In this document: positions 52,941-64,000 of the stretch, one piece after another
How the letters are laid out: each line of letters begins with the position of its first letter
How positions within the stretch are numbered: the stretch's first letter is position 1
Assembly: GCA_013398275.1 (NCBI GenBank)
Contig: VZSE01015567.1
Span: 88,643 to 152,642 of the forward strand
DNA: 64,000 nucleotides
DNA from: Promerops cafer
Taxonomy: Eukaryota; Chordata; Aves; Passeriformes; Nectariniidae
Direction: 5' to 3'
The notes under the pieces: model-generated
What the model was told of the DNA's origin: nothing
The model's input: the letters and a program-made list of their open reading frames with translations, nothing else
The model's database searches: none
Translations under genes and position numbers: made by a program

Positions 52941-55900
52941 GACCTATAGCTTCATTCTGCTGATGGACATGCCCTGCAGATTCCTGAGGGCAAATCCCCA
53001 AAGCCAGGATGACCCAAGGAGAGGGTGACCCTTGCATTGATTCCAGTTAAACACTGTTTGCTTCCCTCTTACTCACCTTCCCCTGCTGGGACTGTGATTT
53101 CACCACGATAAGAAACAAAAAGGCAAACCAACAGCAGAAAGCTCACCCAAAATTTAAAGAAACAATGGAACCCTCGAATTTAGAGATAAGAGTTTTTCCT
53201 TAGCACCTTGCTGAGGTGTGCTGCTCTGATCTTACTGCTTGCAGTGAGAAGGAGCAGGAGGAAGAGTCTGCACCTTCATCCTTTAGGCACGAGTTTGGAG
53301 GGGTCTGGCACTGCTGTTCACAGACTTCTCTGGACTTCTGCTGGACAACCACCAGGTTGAACAAATACACAGTAAATTCATAGAACCAAATAACACTCAA
53401 CATACCATTTAGAGTCAGAAAATGAAAAAAAGGGAGTTAATATGGAAGAGCACACTGTTGTTAAATCCGTGTCCTTGAAAAACAAAGATTTCTGCTCACT
53501 GCTAATTTGAGAAGAGATAGCAATACTTAGCAGTAGTATCCCTTAAAAATCTGGCTAGGGAAGGAAGCTGCTCCAAAATCTGGGCCCACAAGTAGTTCAG
53601 AACAACATACAAAAATGGATTCACTGTTCAGCCTTCAGAAAAACAAACTGTATACCAATAGCTCAACTGGAATTCCTCATAGAGTCAAGAAAAGCCAGTG
53701 AACCATCCAATATTGTGTGCTCCTGTTGGCCCAAATGACCACAGCAAGACCTCATTCCCAATATGACCTCTGGGTGACATTAGGACTCATTGACACTACT
53801 GTGAAACAGCATTATTGATACTTGTATTTATTTCCTGTGGGAAAAGCTCACTTTTCAAAGCAGCAAAGCCAGGGTTCAAGGAACAACGTGGATGCTGCCT
53901 GTGTGAGTTTGACCACCCCTTTCAACTCTGCTGATCCCTTCCCCGGCATGTCCTCTGCTAGAGGAGAGCAAAATGGGGAACCTCCTGCCTTCCCACCTTA
54001 GCCCTGTGTGTGTTCACTGCAGCTGGACTGTGAGAATTTAGGTGGTAAAGTCTTACCACACTGAGTATTTCCTCATTTGGTTCTGGTTTTGTTTCTCAGT
54101 AGGTCTATAATGAATCCAAGCCTGGGTAATTTCTCATTCAGGAGAGCAAACAGTCTAGGTCTCAAAATATTTGTTTCAGTGCCTAAATTATTCAGGTCTA
54201 ATTGTATTGTATTACAAAGCTTTGTCTTTGTTATGTGGCAGGCTTTGCAATGCAACTGATTTACAGGTGTTTGCAAGCCTGATAAAATACTTGGCTGAAA
54301 AGGCTGAAAAGCTTTTTTTCCTTTTTTTTTTTTTTTTTTTTTTTTTTTCCCTTTTGTTTTGGCTGGTTTTGAGCTTGCCTAAGAGCCACACACATTGCTG
54401 CAGTTAGCTCTGGCTAACAGGCTCTTTGGGGTCCTGAATCTCTGCAGCTGTACCAGGAACCATGTGTTAAATGTTACTGGGACAATAGTGGGTGATCTTG
54501 TGGAAGAATCGGGTAAAAACAGGGCATGTAAAACTGCACGTGCCATATGCAGATGGTGTGAAAACTGATAATGGTGTAAACACAGAGGAAAAAGAGAGGA
54601 GAGAATTGAGATCAGTTAACCACAGGTTTCCTGTGCAGTGCTAATACACTTGTGAAGGCTTAGTCACACTTTTCTGGTTAACTTTAAAACCACAGCTTTG
54701 GGACCAAAAAGAGCACAAGGACAGAGAGGCCTTTACTCCAGCAAAAACCGGAGCAGGAACTGCCAGGGACACGCAAAATCCAAGGAGTCAACACCCTGCT
54801 GTGTTTGCAGGCAGCTCTCTGCACTGGGCCCCGTGGCACTGGAGAGCCACAGCAGAGCTTCCAAAGCGCTGGGAATCCAACACACCTGGGACTCCAGAGC
54901 ACTGGGGCCCCTCGCACAGGTGGGGGCTGAGGGGCTGCGGGGGGGCTGGACCCCACACAGCGCTGCTGGACCCCTGGGAATGCTGCAGCTCCCAGTGCCC
55001 ACGTGTTGGTGTGCCCTGGCAGGGGCAGGGGCCTGCAGCTCATCCCACCACAGCAGCAGAGAGGAGCTCTTTGAAGGACAGGTCCTGAAGTGAGTGTTTC
55101 CTCAGCAGGCTGCAGGAGTGTCCAGCCTGGTACAGCCACTAATCAAGGGCTGTGATTATCTTCAGTGTGATAGTCTGTTATAACAGCGAGCCCCCGATGG
55201 ACTGCACGGCTGACAAACACACTCAGCACCACAGGCTGTGTCTGCTGGAGTCTGGAGTACAGTTACAGTCAAGATGATTGTTAAGGCTGGGAGGTATTCA
55301 AAAGAGAGGAAAGAAATGTTTAAATTTAGGATGACAGATTAAAAATATTCGTTAGTAATGTCTAGGTCACTGGAAAACAATCGGCCATAACCTGACAAAG
55401 TGGTGGGTAGTGACACCTTGCCTGGCCTAGTGGCAAATAAGTCCCATTTTTCTGTTCTTTCTTGCTGCTGGCACCCTGGGTGAGAGTTTCTTTTCACCAC
55501 CCAAATGACATAAGCAAATAGTCAGCAAGAAAAATAGGTCGTGTTTCAATGTCACAGATTAGCTGGCTCCATGGCCCTGTCCATGAGATCATTTGAATCA
55601 AGTCCATGACTTAAATGTCTCTTTCAGAGTCTTTTTAAATCTCAAATGACAAAGTACAAGGCTTGTATGGCACAAGTACAGTATGGAAAATGGGGAGGAA
55701 AAAGTGCTGACTCTAGACTGTCAGAACACTGGGAGAGTTGTCCTGATCCAAGCCATCCTTCTTAGGCCACATTGAGATCGTAGATCTGGGAGAGAAAACC
55801 AAGACATTTTCCTAATGGTTTACATTAGATTTTCTATCTTAAAATATGAAAGGGCAAATGTGCTGTATGTATGAATGTGAAAATGGGAAAACAGATCCCT

Positions 55901-58240
55901 ATTGTTTGTCTCAGTGAGAACTTGCCCTGCCTTCCCTTGGGCCTGGGTCAAAGCTCCTGGAAACTCCATGGGTGACCTCAAGAGCCAGGACGTGGCAGTG
56001 CCCTGAGAAATGGCCCCCTCGGGGAGGGGCTGGTGCCTTGTGCCTTCAGCTGCAGGTGTCTGAGCATTCTCATGTATCAAAGCAAGTGCCTGCTCTGCAC
56101 TCTGCTGCCAAGGCACGAGCACACCTGTGCCAGGTGCAGCTCCACAGGGATCCCTGCTCCCTGCCAAGCCATGGAGAGCTGCTCCCATTCCTTGGGCACC
56201 AGAGAGGTGCCCTGGCGCTGCCAGCTCAGCACCTCCGTGCCCCTCGCCCTGGCTGGGCAGCCCTCATGCCATGCCAGCAGTGGTCTCTTCCCCCTGCAGC
56301 TGAAAGTCTTCCCCTTCCCAGAGGGTTGTTGCCCCCCTGTTTGGTCTTTTTCCACTGCTGTTCACTTGCCTCAGGATTTCAGTTTGCCTGCTCTCTGATG
56401 CTGCTTCTGCCTCTCCTGTTGGCTCTGTCTCGTTTTGCCTGTCTCTGTTTCACTGCAGGTTTTACTGCCAGGAGGATCAAATAATTGCAGGGTTAAAGCA
56501 GACCCTTGAACTCACAGTGTTTAATGGGTTTGTAATTAGGCCATGTATCCCTGTGAGAATGGGCAGTCTGGGAATTTGCCAGGATTTACAGGGGGATTTA
56601 GTAGCCTACTAAGAGTTTCCAGACCTATTACATTCCTTGAGAAGTTTTAAAGACACCACTGATTTTGGCAGGGAACTAGGATGTCTTGAAATACACATAG
56701 AACTGAGGGATAAGAAGTAGAAAACTACTTATTTTGTAAAGAACAAGGAGAAGTAGCAAAGATTTTATAATTTGAAATGCAGAAATAGATGTTTAACATT
56801 ATCTTGGTAACACATGCCTGGCTTAGAGCGTATGATGTGTGTTTCCTCTGAGAATTTATATTTACATATTTGATAAGACATGAATATTAAAACACACATT
56901 AGCCAGGCTATGTGTGTGCATTGTACTGTAGGTATATGTGACTACTGCTGCTTTCTGGTCTTGGAATATGTAATTGTGTTTAAAAAAATTATGAAGTCTT
57001 TGCTTTCCTCCATCCTACCTGTTTGCCATTTATAAGGTTCTGTGGCATCACATTTTCTGTGTGTTTTGGGGAGATCAGTGTCTGTTAAATGCCAGATGAT
57101 TTTATTATGAAGTCCTGGTTTATTTTTTACTCATAACTGAGACAAGCACAAACTTCTGTTGTTGTTTGCTTTCCAGAGAGGAAGGGAAAATTACATCTAA
57201 CTTAAAAATACCTTCCTCCCCCTAGCCCATGTCTCGGTGCTTTGAGCTTGGGCAGGGTGGAGGATAAGAAAAAGCAGAAAACAACTGGGCAGTTTTCTCA
57301 TAGTAGCACAAAATTGCTGGTTTTTCTTCCAGGTTAAAGAAACCCAAACCATAATTAACTTTTTTCTCTCTGTTCAATAATTAGCCTGAAAAAAGACCAC
57401 GGCAATAAAAGCTACTCTGCTTACCTGTGCAGCAAAGGGACTGTAGAACTGTCTGGAAATTTGACCTATCCAAGTCTGGTTTTGGATCAGCAGTGGGTTT
57501 GACTTGTAAAATTGGGCTCTAAACTCAAATTCAGATTTTTTTGGTAAGTGTAATGTATATCAGGATCTCTCAGAGTGGTTTGGGTCCATACCCTTATCTC
57601 CTGACTGTAGCAATCCAAGGACATTTGTTCATGTCAAATTGATTTGCTCCTGTGAAAAGTTTTGAAGTTACAGTGAGCTTAAGTCTTGTTTAAATATAAG
57701 ACTATAAATTCAGCTGTTTCTGTACCTATTACAGCATAACTTCACTGATGGTATCCTGAGCACTAAAAATATGTGCTTCTAAAATCGCTGACCATGGGAG
57801 GAGTGGGATAAAACAAAGTGGCATAAAAGAAGTCTTTTTTTACATCATCTTAAATACTGGAGTCTTCCTTGGGCTTTGTAGTTTGGGTTTTCTGCATATC
57901 AAGACCTACAGTGAAGGTTTATTGCTGCTCCTACACAGCCTCAGAGTAGCTCTGTCACCCGTGGGCAGAGTAATGCCCTGCATGTCCTTGGCATGACACT
58001 GGATTTATTCCCCTGCTCTCTGACTCGGAGCAGAGTCTGGCTTTCTGTGAGTGACAGCAGCAGCAGGAACCCACCGTTCAATGTGTCCCACTGCGAGCTC
58101 TTGAAATACAACCAAAACTGTCAACGTGAAGAGCTGCTGGAAAACAAATCTGCAGTTTAAACATCAAGCACAAAGTGTCCCTTCCTCTTTCTTCAGTGAC
58201 TTAGCTTTTGAAAAGCCCACGAGCTGCTGCAGAGCTAGAA
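52941..58240. other. Non-coding, nothing recognised apart from a poly-T run
   Basis: Unique sequence; a poly-T run lies at 54322-54348. GC-rich open frames around 54.7-55.1 and 55.97-56.48 kb show no recognisable protein. Confidence 0.45.
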
Positions 58241-58249
58241 GGGGCAGAG

Positions 58250-58378
58250 GAGTTGAGAGCAGGCGGCAGGGTCCGGGGGACCCGCGGTGGCTCCGAGGGA
58301 CAGCCCCGAGCCCCGGGGCCGCGCCAGGGCGGGCTCTCCCTCCCCCCGAGACAGCCCCAGGAACGCCACCGTGAAATC
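58250..58378. promoter_or_regulatory. Small CpG-rich patch
   Basis: About 130 bases with dense CpG (around GTCCGGGGGACCCGCGGTGG and CCCCGGGGCCGCGCCAGGGC) in otherwise AT-rich sequence. It could be an upstream promoter or first exon of MME or of a divergent transcript. Confidence 0.35.
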
Positions 58379-58979
58379 CCACAGGATGGCCAGCAGGAAA
58401 CCCCTTAACTGGTTTAGGTCTCTGCTTCCTCACTGGTGGGGGAGATCCTGGTGCCTGCATTTGCCAAGCAGAGGTCCCGTGGAAGAGCAAATCCTGATGG
58501 TTGTTTTTGTAGGGGGTAATAGCACTTACCTACCATGCGTGAAGGTCTAGAAAATACACTTGGTTAAATTTCTTTGTGTGAAAATTGTGACATGCATTCT
58601 TCATTTCTGAGGACTGGAAACAGTAGTATTTATTCTGTGAGGATTCTTACGAAATACAGTCATGCATTGATGTCATTTCCACATGTTTTCATAGACTTTT
58701 AAGTTTTTCTTGTCTTAGACTACTGTTATAGTTACAGTTTGGCCTTCAGTTCAGCAAGATTTCCTCTGGAAAATATTCAGAAATGTTCAGAGCTAGTAGA
58801 GTTATTTTCCTTATTTTCATACTTTTAAGAATTCTTTCTATCACCGCTGTTCTTGATTTAGGTGAGGGAATGGTGCAAACCAATGGCTATAAAATACTCC
58901 ACACCCCCCACAGTGCACTGAGCTTGTCTCACTTCTGCTCTCTCTGTCCCGTGTGTGCGATTTTGCAGCGCAGAGGCTG

Positions 58980-59290
58980 CTCTGAGTCCCTCCGTGTCTG
59001 AATCCCGTGTGGGAGTGCCCGTGCATCCCGCCCGGGGCAGCTCCCTGGCAGCGCGTTCTGCGGGCGGCGCTCGCTGCCCGGCCTCTGTCTGCGCTCGGGC
59101 CCCAGAGGGTCGAATCCACCTCGCCCGTAGTGCAGGGCGCTGCTCCGAGCCCCGTGGGCCCCGGCTGTGCCCCGTGTGAGAGGGCGAGCAGGAATTTCCC
59201 CGTCTGCGCCTTCAGCTGCTGCCGCCCACCTGCGCTCCCCGAGCGGTGTTTGCCTGCACGGGGGAGCCCGGCCTGGGCCCTTTGGCGCTT
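58980..59290. promoter_or_regulatory. CpG island
   Basis: About 300 bases rich in CG, such as GCGCGTTCTGCGGGCGGCGC, flanked by AT-rich DNA. No splice-supported exon found. It is a candidate alternative MME promoter or the start of an independent transcript. Confidence 0.4.
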
Positions 59291-59299
59291 CAAACGAGC

Positions 59300-62200
59300 A
59301 TCAGCTGACTGCTCACCCCTGAGATTTCAGCTCCTCCCGTTTACAGTTTACAAGTTCTTCACAGAGAGGTTTGCTTGGCCTTGTATTTTATTCAAGCTTT
59401 TCTTGACAGTTTTAGGTAAGTACTGTCTTTACTCATGCATCATTTCTGCCTGTTCTTTAGCTTTGGGCACAGTTCACACTGTGTGATGTGTGACACTATT
59501 CCTCCTTTTTCACTAGCTGGGTGCTCTCATGTTTATGAGTTTTATTTGTTTTACCTGAGACAAAAATCCTCTGCCCTCAGCATATATTATCACCCTGATT
59601 ATTAGTTTTTGTTTACAGATAGGAGTTTGCTTTTACTATGTACATAATGTTCTGCTCTGATAGCTGAGCCAAAACAAAATTCACAACAATGTTTGTAACT
59701 ATTTATTCCTACATCTTCCCAGGTCTTGTGCAGTCTGTGCTCTGAAACACTCCCAGAACACCCTGCTGCATCTTGGATAACTTAATGTCAGATATCCTGG
59801 ATAATCTTCACAGTTGATATGGTAGCAATAAAGAAAAGGTATTTTACCTTTTATCTCACAGGTTGCTTTTTTATACTGTGTCTGATGCAGATATTGGTTT
59901 CTTAAGAAGCCTTTAACACTGCTGGGCTGATAAATGAAAAGTACTCTATCTTTCATAAGATGACTGGCAGAATGTGTAAAATTGGAGGTGTGTGTGAGAC
60001 AAGATTGAAATATGATTTTCTGATGAGTTTGTACTCCCTGGAAAAGCCTTGCTAGTGTCAGACAAGCACTGAAACTTTCCATAATCATGGTGACTTGGCT
60101 GCAGCTTCTCCCTGGCCAGTAACAAAATCTTTGCTGATGCACTCGTCTTGATGGCACTTATGAGGAGATTAAAGGATGAGATTTCTCAGATGATTTTGTT
60201 AAGAGTGATTAAAACAAAATAGTTTTTCATTATCTTTTATATGATTTAGTGAAGATTAGAGGGAATAATCCAAATTTTTGGAGGATTTAGAAATGAATCA
60301 TTCTGCTTGCAGCATTTTAGGAGATTAGAAATTTGAATCTATGAAGATGTTCACAGCTTTGTTAAGATGCATTCAGAGTTCCCAGCTTTAGTTATTATAA
60401 AAATACAGACAAGTGACACTTTATTTTTAATTTTCTTCTCATCTTGTGGTGGAGAAGCACAATGAGATTTTCCAACATAATAATAACTTTTTTTTCTGTA
60501 TCAGCCTTAATAAAATAAGACATACCTGAAGTTCTTTTGTTTGAGCTGAGATGCACAGAAAGCTTAGAACACAGTGAAGAGGGAATACAGATCCAGGCTA
60601 ATGTGACATTTCTGTGGTGGTGGTAGGGCTTAGGAGCAGGGGTCAGTGGTGGTTTTCCTTTTCTCTGAGCTCAAACTCAGAAGATTCAGAAGCTCTGAAA
60701 TTTCAGAAGTTCTGAAGAAGTTTCCTCCGAAGTTCTAAGGTTTACCTGGCTGGACCACTTGGTAAATTGAAAGGGTTTGGGTGCCAAGGGACTGAATAAA
60801 GAAGCAGCTGAGGAGGTGACACCATTGCCTTTCCATGCCCTGGTTTTGCTAGGAGAAAGTTAATGGATGTGTTTATTACAGCTCAACCCCCTCTGGAAAA
60901 TGTCATTTACAACATCTGCTTTGCTTCCAGCTGTAGCTGCCTCTGCCTTTGGTTAAGCTCTGACCTTCTCTGGGCCTGTCTCTGCTTCCATGGCAAACTG
61001 ATGAACACCCTGCAGTGAATCCACAGCTTCCCTGGGATAATCAGACAATCTTTGGGAAAAATTTAAAAATCCGGTGTTAAAAGGAGCTCCTGGCACATCC
61101 CCCTTTAAAACATTAACAGCCTTCCCGGGTGGCAGCCCAAGGAAGATAAGGGATGGGAGCAGAGGGAGCTTTGGAAACAGAGTCTCAGTTATCCTTTGTT
61201 TGAAGCACTGATCTTTCCCTCTTGCCAGAAAAGCCTCTCCCCACTGTAACCCTTGTGGGACTGGGAAGGGCACTGACAGCACACGGGACGAGCTGAGCCC
61301 CCAGACACTGAGGATGGGGGAGCTGGGCAGAGATACCCTTGGGGTCCCTGGAGCAGAGTGCCCAGGAATACTGAGAACAGCATTTCTAAGTGTGAAAACA
61401 TTGCTCATGGTAGGTTTGACTATACTGGCCTCCTTTCCAGTGGGGCGTGTCTGAAACTCGTCTGAGGCTCTCTGCCTGTGCTCCTGCCATGCTGTGTTGG
61501 TCCCAGATGTTCTCACTTGGGCTCTTTGCTGGTTTACAGTGAAAAGCAGCAGGACAGGAATGTTTGAAATGTTACAGCAGTTTCTAACACAGCACATACT
61601 TCCACCATTTGTTTCCAGGTGGTATTTAGGATGATGTAATTTTACATGCTAGAATTATCCTCTGCCAAAACAAAGATTAACAATTCTGGATTTTGTGTTT
61701 TCTAAAGAAGAGTGCTCTGTGGTTACCTACCGAGGTATGTTCAGTGAGCATTTCAGTTTTCTAGAGCTGCAGCCATTTATAGTACAGGTCCCACCTGCTT
61801 TCCATTAGAACTTGAATTCATAATTTACATGCTTTTGGAAAAAATCTAGTCTGTCTTATAAATTCTTTCCTCCCCTTAACTGTACCAGAATAATGGGTTT
61901 TATGAGGGCTTGGTTCTGTATTGCTCAGCTGCTGTTCTTACCAGGAATTTTTATTCAGTTTATTCCATTTCCCGTGTGAGCTGCAGAAATGAGATCTCAT
62001 AACTCAATGTGAGCTGACCATATGTGAGGGAACAGTGACATGTCATTGTCTGAATGTAAATGGAAGATATTTGAACTTGCCTGAGAACAATGCCTGGGAT
62101 TAAAGGGATGCTGTGGAACATGGAGCACTGTCACAGTAATGCCAGTGTCAGTTACAGGACATGCTTGGGTAACATTCCAAGTCACTTCACAGAAGGAGGG

Positions 62201-64000
62201 ACACGGAGTGCCCCAGGCCCCTGGGTGACTTCAAAGCATGTCTGGGGTAAGGCCCAGTAAAGCTGTGCCTTCAAAGCATGTCCCAGTTGAGAACTTGATC
62301 TCTGAATAAAATTCTAATGAATGTTTAAGCAGGAGGGGTGGTTTGGGACAGGAGGTGTGTCATGCAGCTCCCCAGCTGAAAGAAGTACCAGGAGTCAAGT
62401 GATACAAACTGAGGAGTTCACTCCTCTGTATTTGAAGTCCTCATCACAGAGGGAAGGGTGAGAAACTGAAAAGCTCTTACTCTCTGGGGGTTTCAAGCAC
62501 AACTCCTGGTGTCCTCTGGTGTCCTAAATCTTTGGAAGATTTAGGGTGGAAATAGGCCCAGCAGGATGTGTGACAAGTTGTACCTCTATCTAACAGTTGA
62601 GAAGCTGGTTAGGATTTTCTCTATATAAATGCTGAGAGAAAGCAAGGTGCAGTCTTGTGATGCTTGTTTGAGGAAAATAAAGAAATACTAAACTTCATAC
62701 TCTATCCACATTTCTGTCGTTCCTAAGGAGCCCACTCTCCCAAATTAAAGGTGCTGTGTATGTAATTTGAATGTATCTTATTATAATAGAATCTTCTCCT
62801 TACTCTTCTTAGGCTTAGCAACTGTAATTTAGATTTCATATTTCCATCTGAAGTTAATTGTTATTCCTCCTAGTTCAGGAGGAGCTGCCAGTGGTGCCTA
62901 ATGAAGAGAACTCAAGGTAAATTATGCCTCTTGTCAGTTAATTTAAATTTTGTGCCGGCATTCAGAAGAGATCCATCTCATCCCATAAACATTATTAGCA
63001 TTATGGCATTATTTATTTGGGGAAATTATTGTTTATATGAAATAAGCTTTTTGGAGTGAGGATTTCTTCTGGCCAGACCCCACGGTGCTCTGCTTTGCTC
63101 TTACTATTTTAAAATTGTGTACTTTTGGCAGCTGTTTAAATACGTGTTCCCAACATAATAATTTTCCATACACACTTTCCCCTAGAATGACAGGGATTGG
63201 GCTTAAAAAGTGTTATTTTAGGACACGGTAGGGGAAGGAAAGAAGTACTGCCTATGTTATACAGAGGTTAAGCAAAGTCCTGGTGCAGTACAGAGAACAG
63301 CTCCAGGCGTGATAGCAGCGCTGGCACCACGCACGGAGCCCAGAGCCCTCTGGAGGGGAGCAGGGCTGGGTTTGCTCCGATAGCACAGGGAGAATAAAAA
63401 CTGTCAGGCATCCACAGCACCCTGATCTCTGAGGCAGGAGACAGGACCCTTAAGGGCAACCTGCTCTGGGAGTTCCTGGGTAGTGGACTGTGCCAGCTAA
63501 ATAAAATGCTGGTGTGAAGTGAAGGTGGGATCAGGTTCTGTGAGAAGGATGTGTAAACTCAGCTCCTGAGGAGAACCAAGAAAACTCTGAAGAGATGAAA
63601 AAAAATCAGAAGAGAAATAGCTGAGTCATCCATTTTTCCAAAATACAGCTGGAACTGTACCATCTGCTGTGTGAGTGTCCCGAGTCAAGCTCCAGTGAGT
63701 TCTCTGGAGTCAGGTTCAGGATCAGTGCAAGGTGGACTTGCTTTCATTGAAGTTGACAGGCTCACATTCTTTCCCACACAGCTGACTTTAATCCAGCCAC
63801 TCAAGAGGTTTAGATGGTTTATGGAGCTGGTAGCGGAGTCATAAATGCAGATTAAGAGCCCTGGGCTTGCTCATACAAATTTGGTTTATGGCAGCGATGA
63901 AATGGCTCTGCCAGTGCCTTTGTAAGAGAATTCTTTTAGGGCTAATCTAACGCAGCTGCATTCCTCGTTGGAGTTACCTTCTGATTCCACATGCTGTAGG
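59300..64000. other. Non-coding, nothing firmly recognised
   Basis: Unique AT-rich sequence. A TATATAAA (62622-62629) followed 47 bases later by AATAAA (62676-62681) resembles the core of an LTR, but terminal repeats were not found. No coding exon seen. Confidence 0.4.

Noticed and set aside
52405..53080. Two good minus-strand donors (exon ends 52415 and 53077) considered as MME 5' non-coding exons
   Set aside because: The first lies close to a CR1 copy, neither has a matching promoter or acceptor that I could defend, and similar donors occur by chance elsewhere.

Overview
The window is nuclear DNA from a bird, probably a songbird-like species. It has split genes with GT-AG introns, CR1-type LINE tails in several places, short introns, many GC-rich minisatellites, and assembly gaps that fall in CpG-rich sequence. 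Only two protein-coding genes can be supported. They converge tail to tail: a muscle micropeptide gene on the + strand (about 15.2-17.4 kb) and neprilysin (MME) on the - strand (about 20.5-47.6 kb, with its 5' non-coding part further right).

MME is complete. I traced 22 coding exons from the start codon at 47569 down to the stop at 21784. They join in frame into 750 codons, the same length as human neprilysin. The HExxH and ENIAD zinc motifs, the NAFY substrate-binding motif, the catalytic His712 and the C-terminal CRVW ending are all present. Every intron has GT-AG ends. The CpG-rich block at about 50.1-51.3 kb, mostly lost in a 721-base gap, is the best candidate for the MME promoter. Smaller CpG patches lie at 58.25-58.38 and 58.98-59.29 kb.

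The second gene is the most rewarding find. A 13-base coding exon at 15294-15306 joins a 95-base coding exon at 16880-16974 to give a 35-residue tail-anchored micropeptide. It matches DWORF (STRIT1), the activator of the SERCA calcium pump. It lies beside MME and on the opposite strand, as I recall for human 3q25. A compact cluster of muscle-type promoter motifs lies just upstream. A minisatellite made of splice-donor-like units lies just downstream.

The rest is non-coding as far as I can see. 1-8 kb is intergenic with two minisatellites. 8.0-9.5 kb holds an exact 202-bp duplication bounded by single N bases, a likely assembly error, followed by a TATA/D-box/forkhead cluster and a gapped CpG island. 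9.5-15 kb is intergenic with two CR1 tails. 17.4-20.5 kb is intergenic with another gapped CpG island. 51.3-64 kb is intergenic or MME 5' intronic sequence with one clear CR1 copy. No tRNA, rRNA, CRISPR array or prokaryotic feature was seen.
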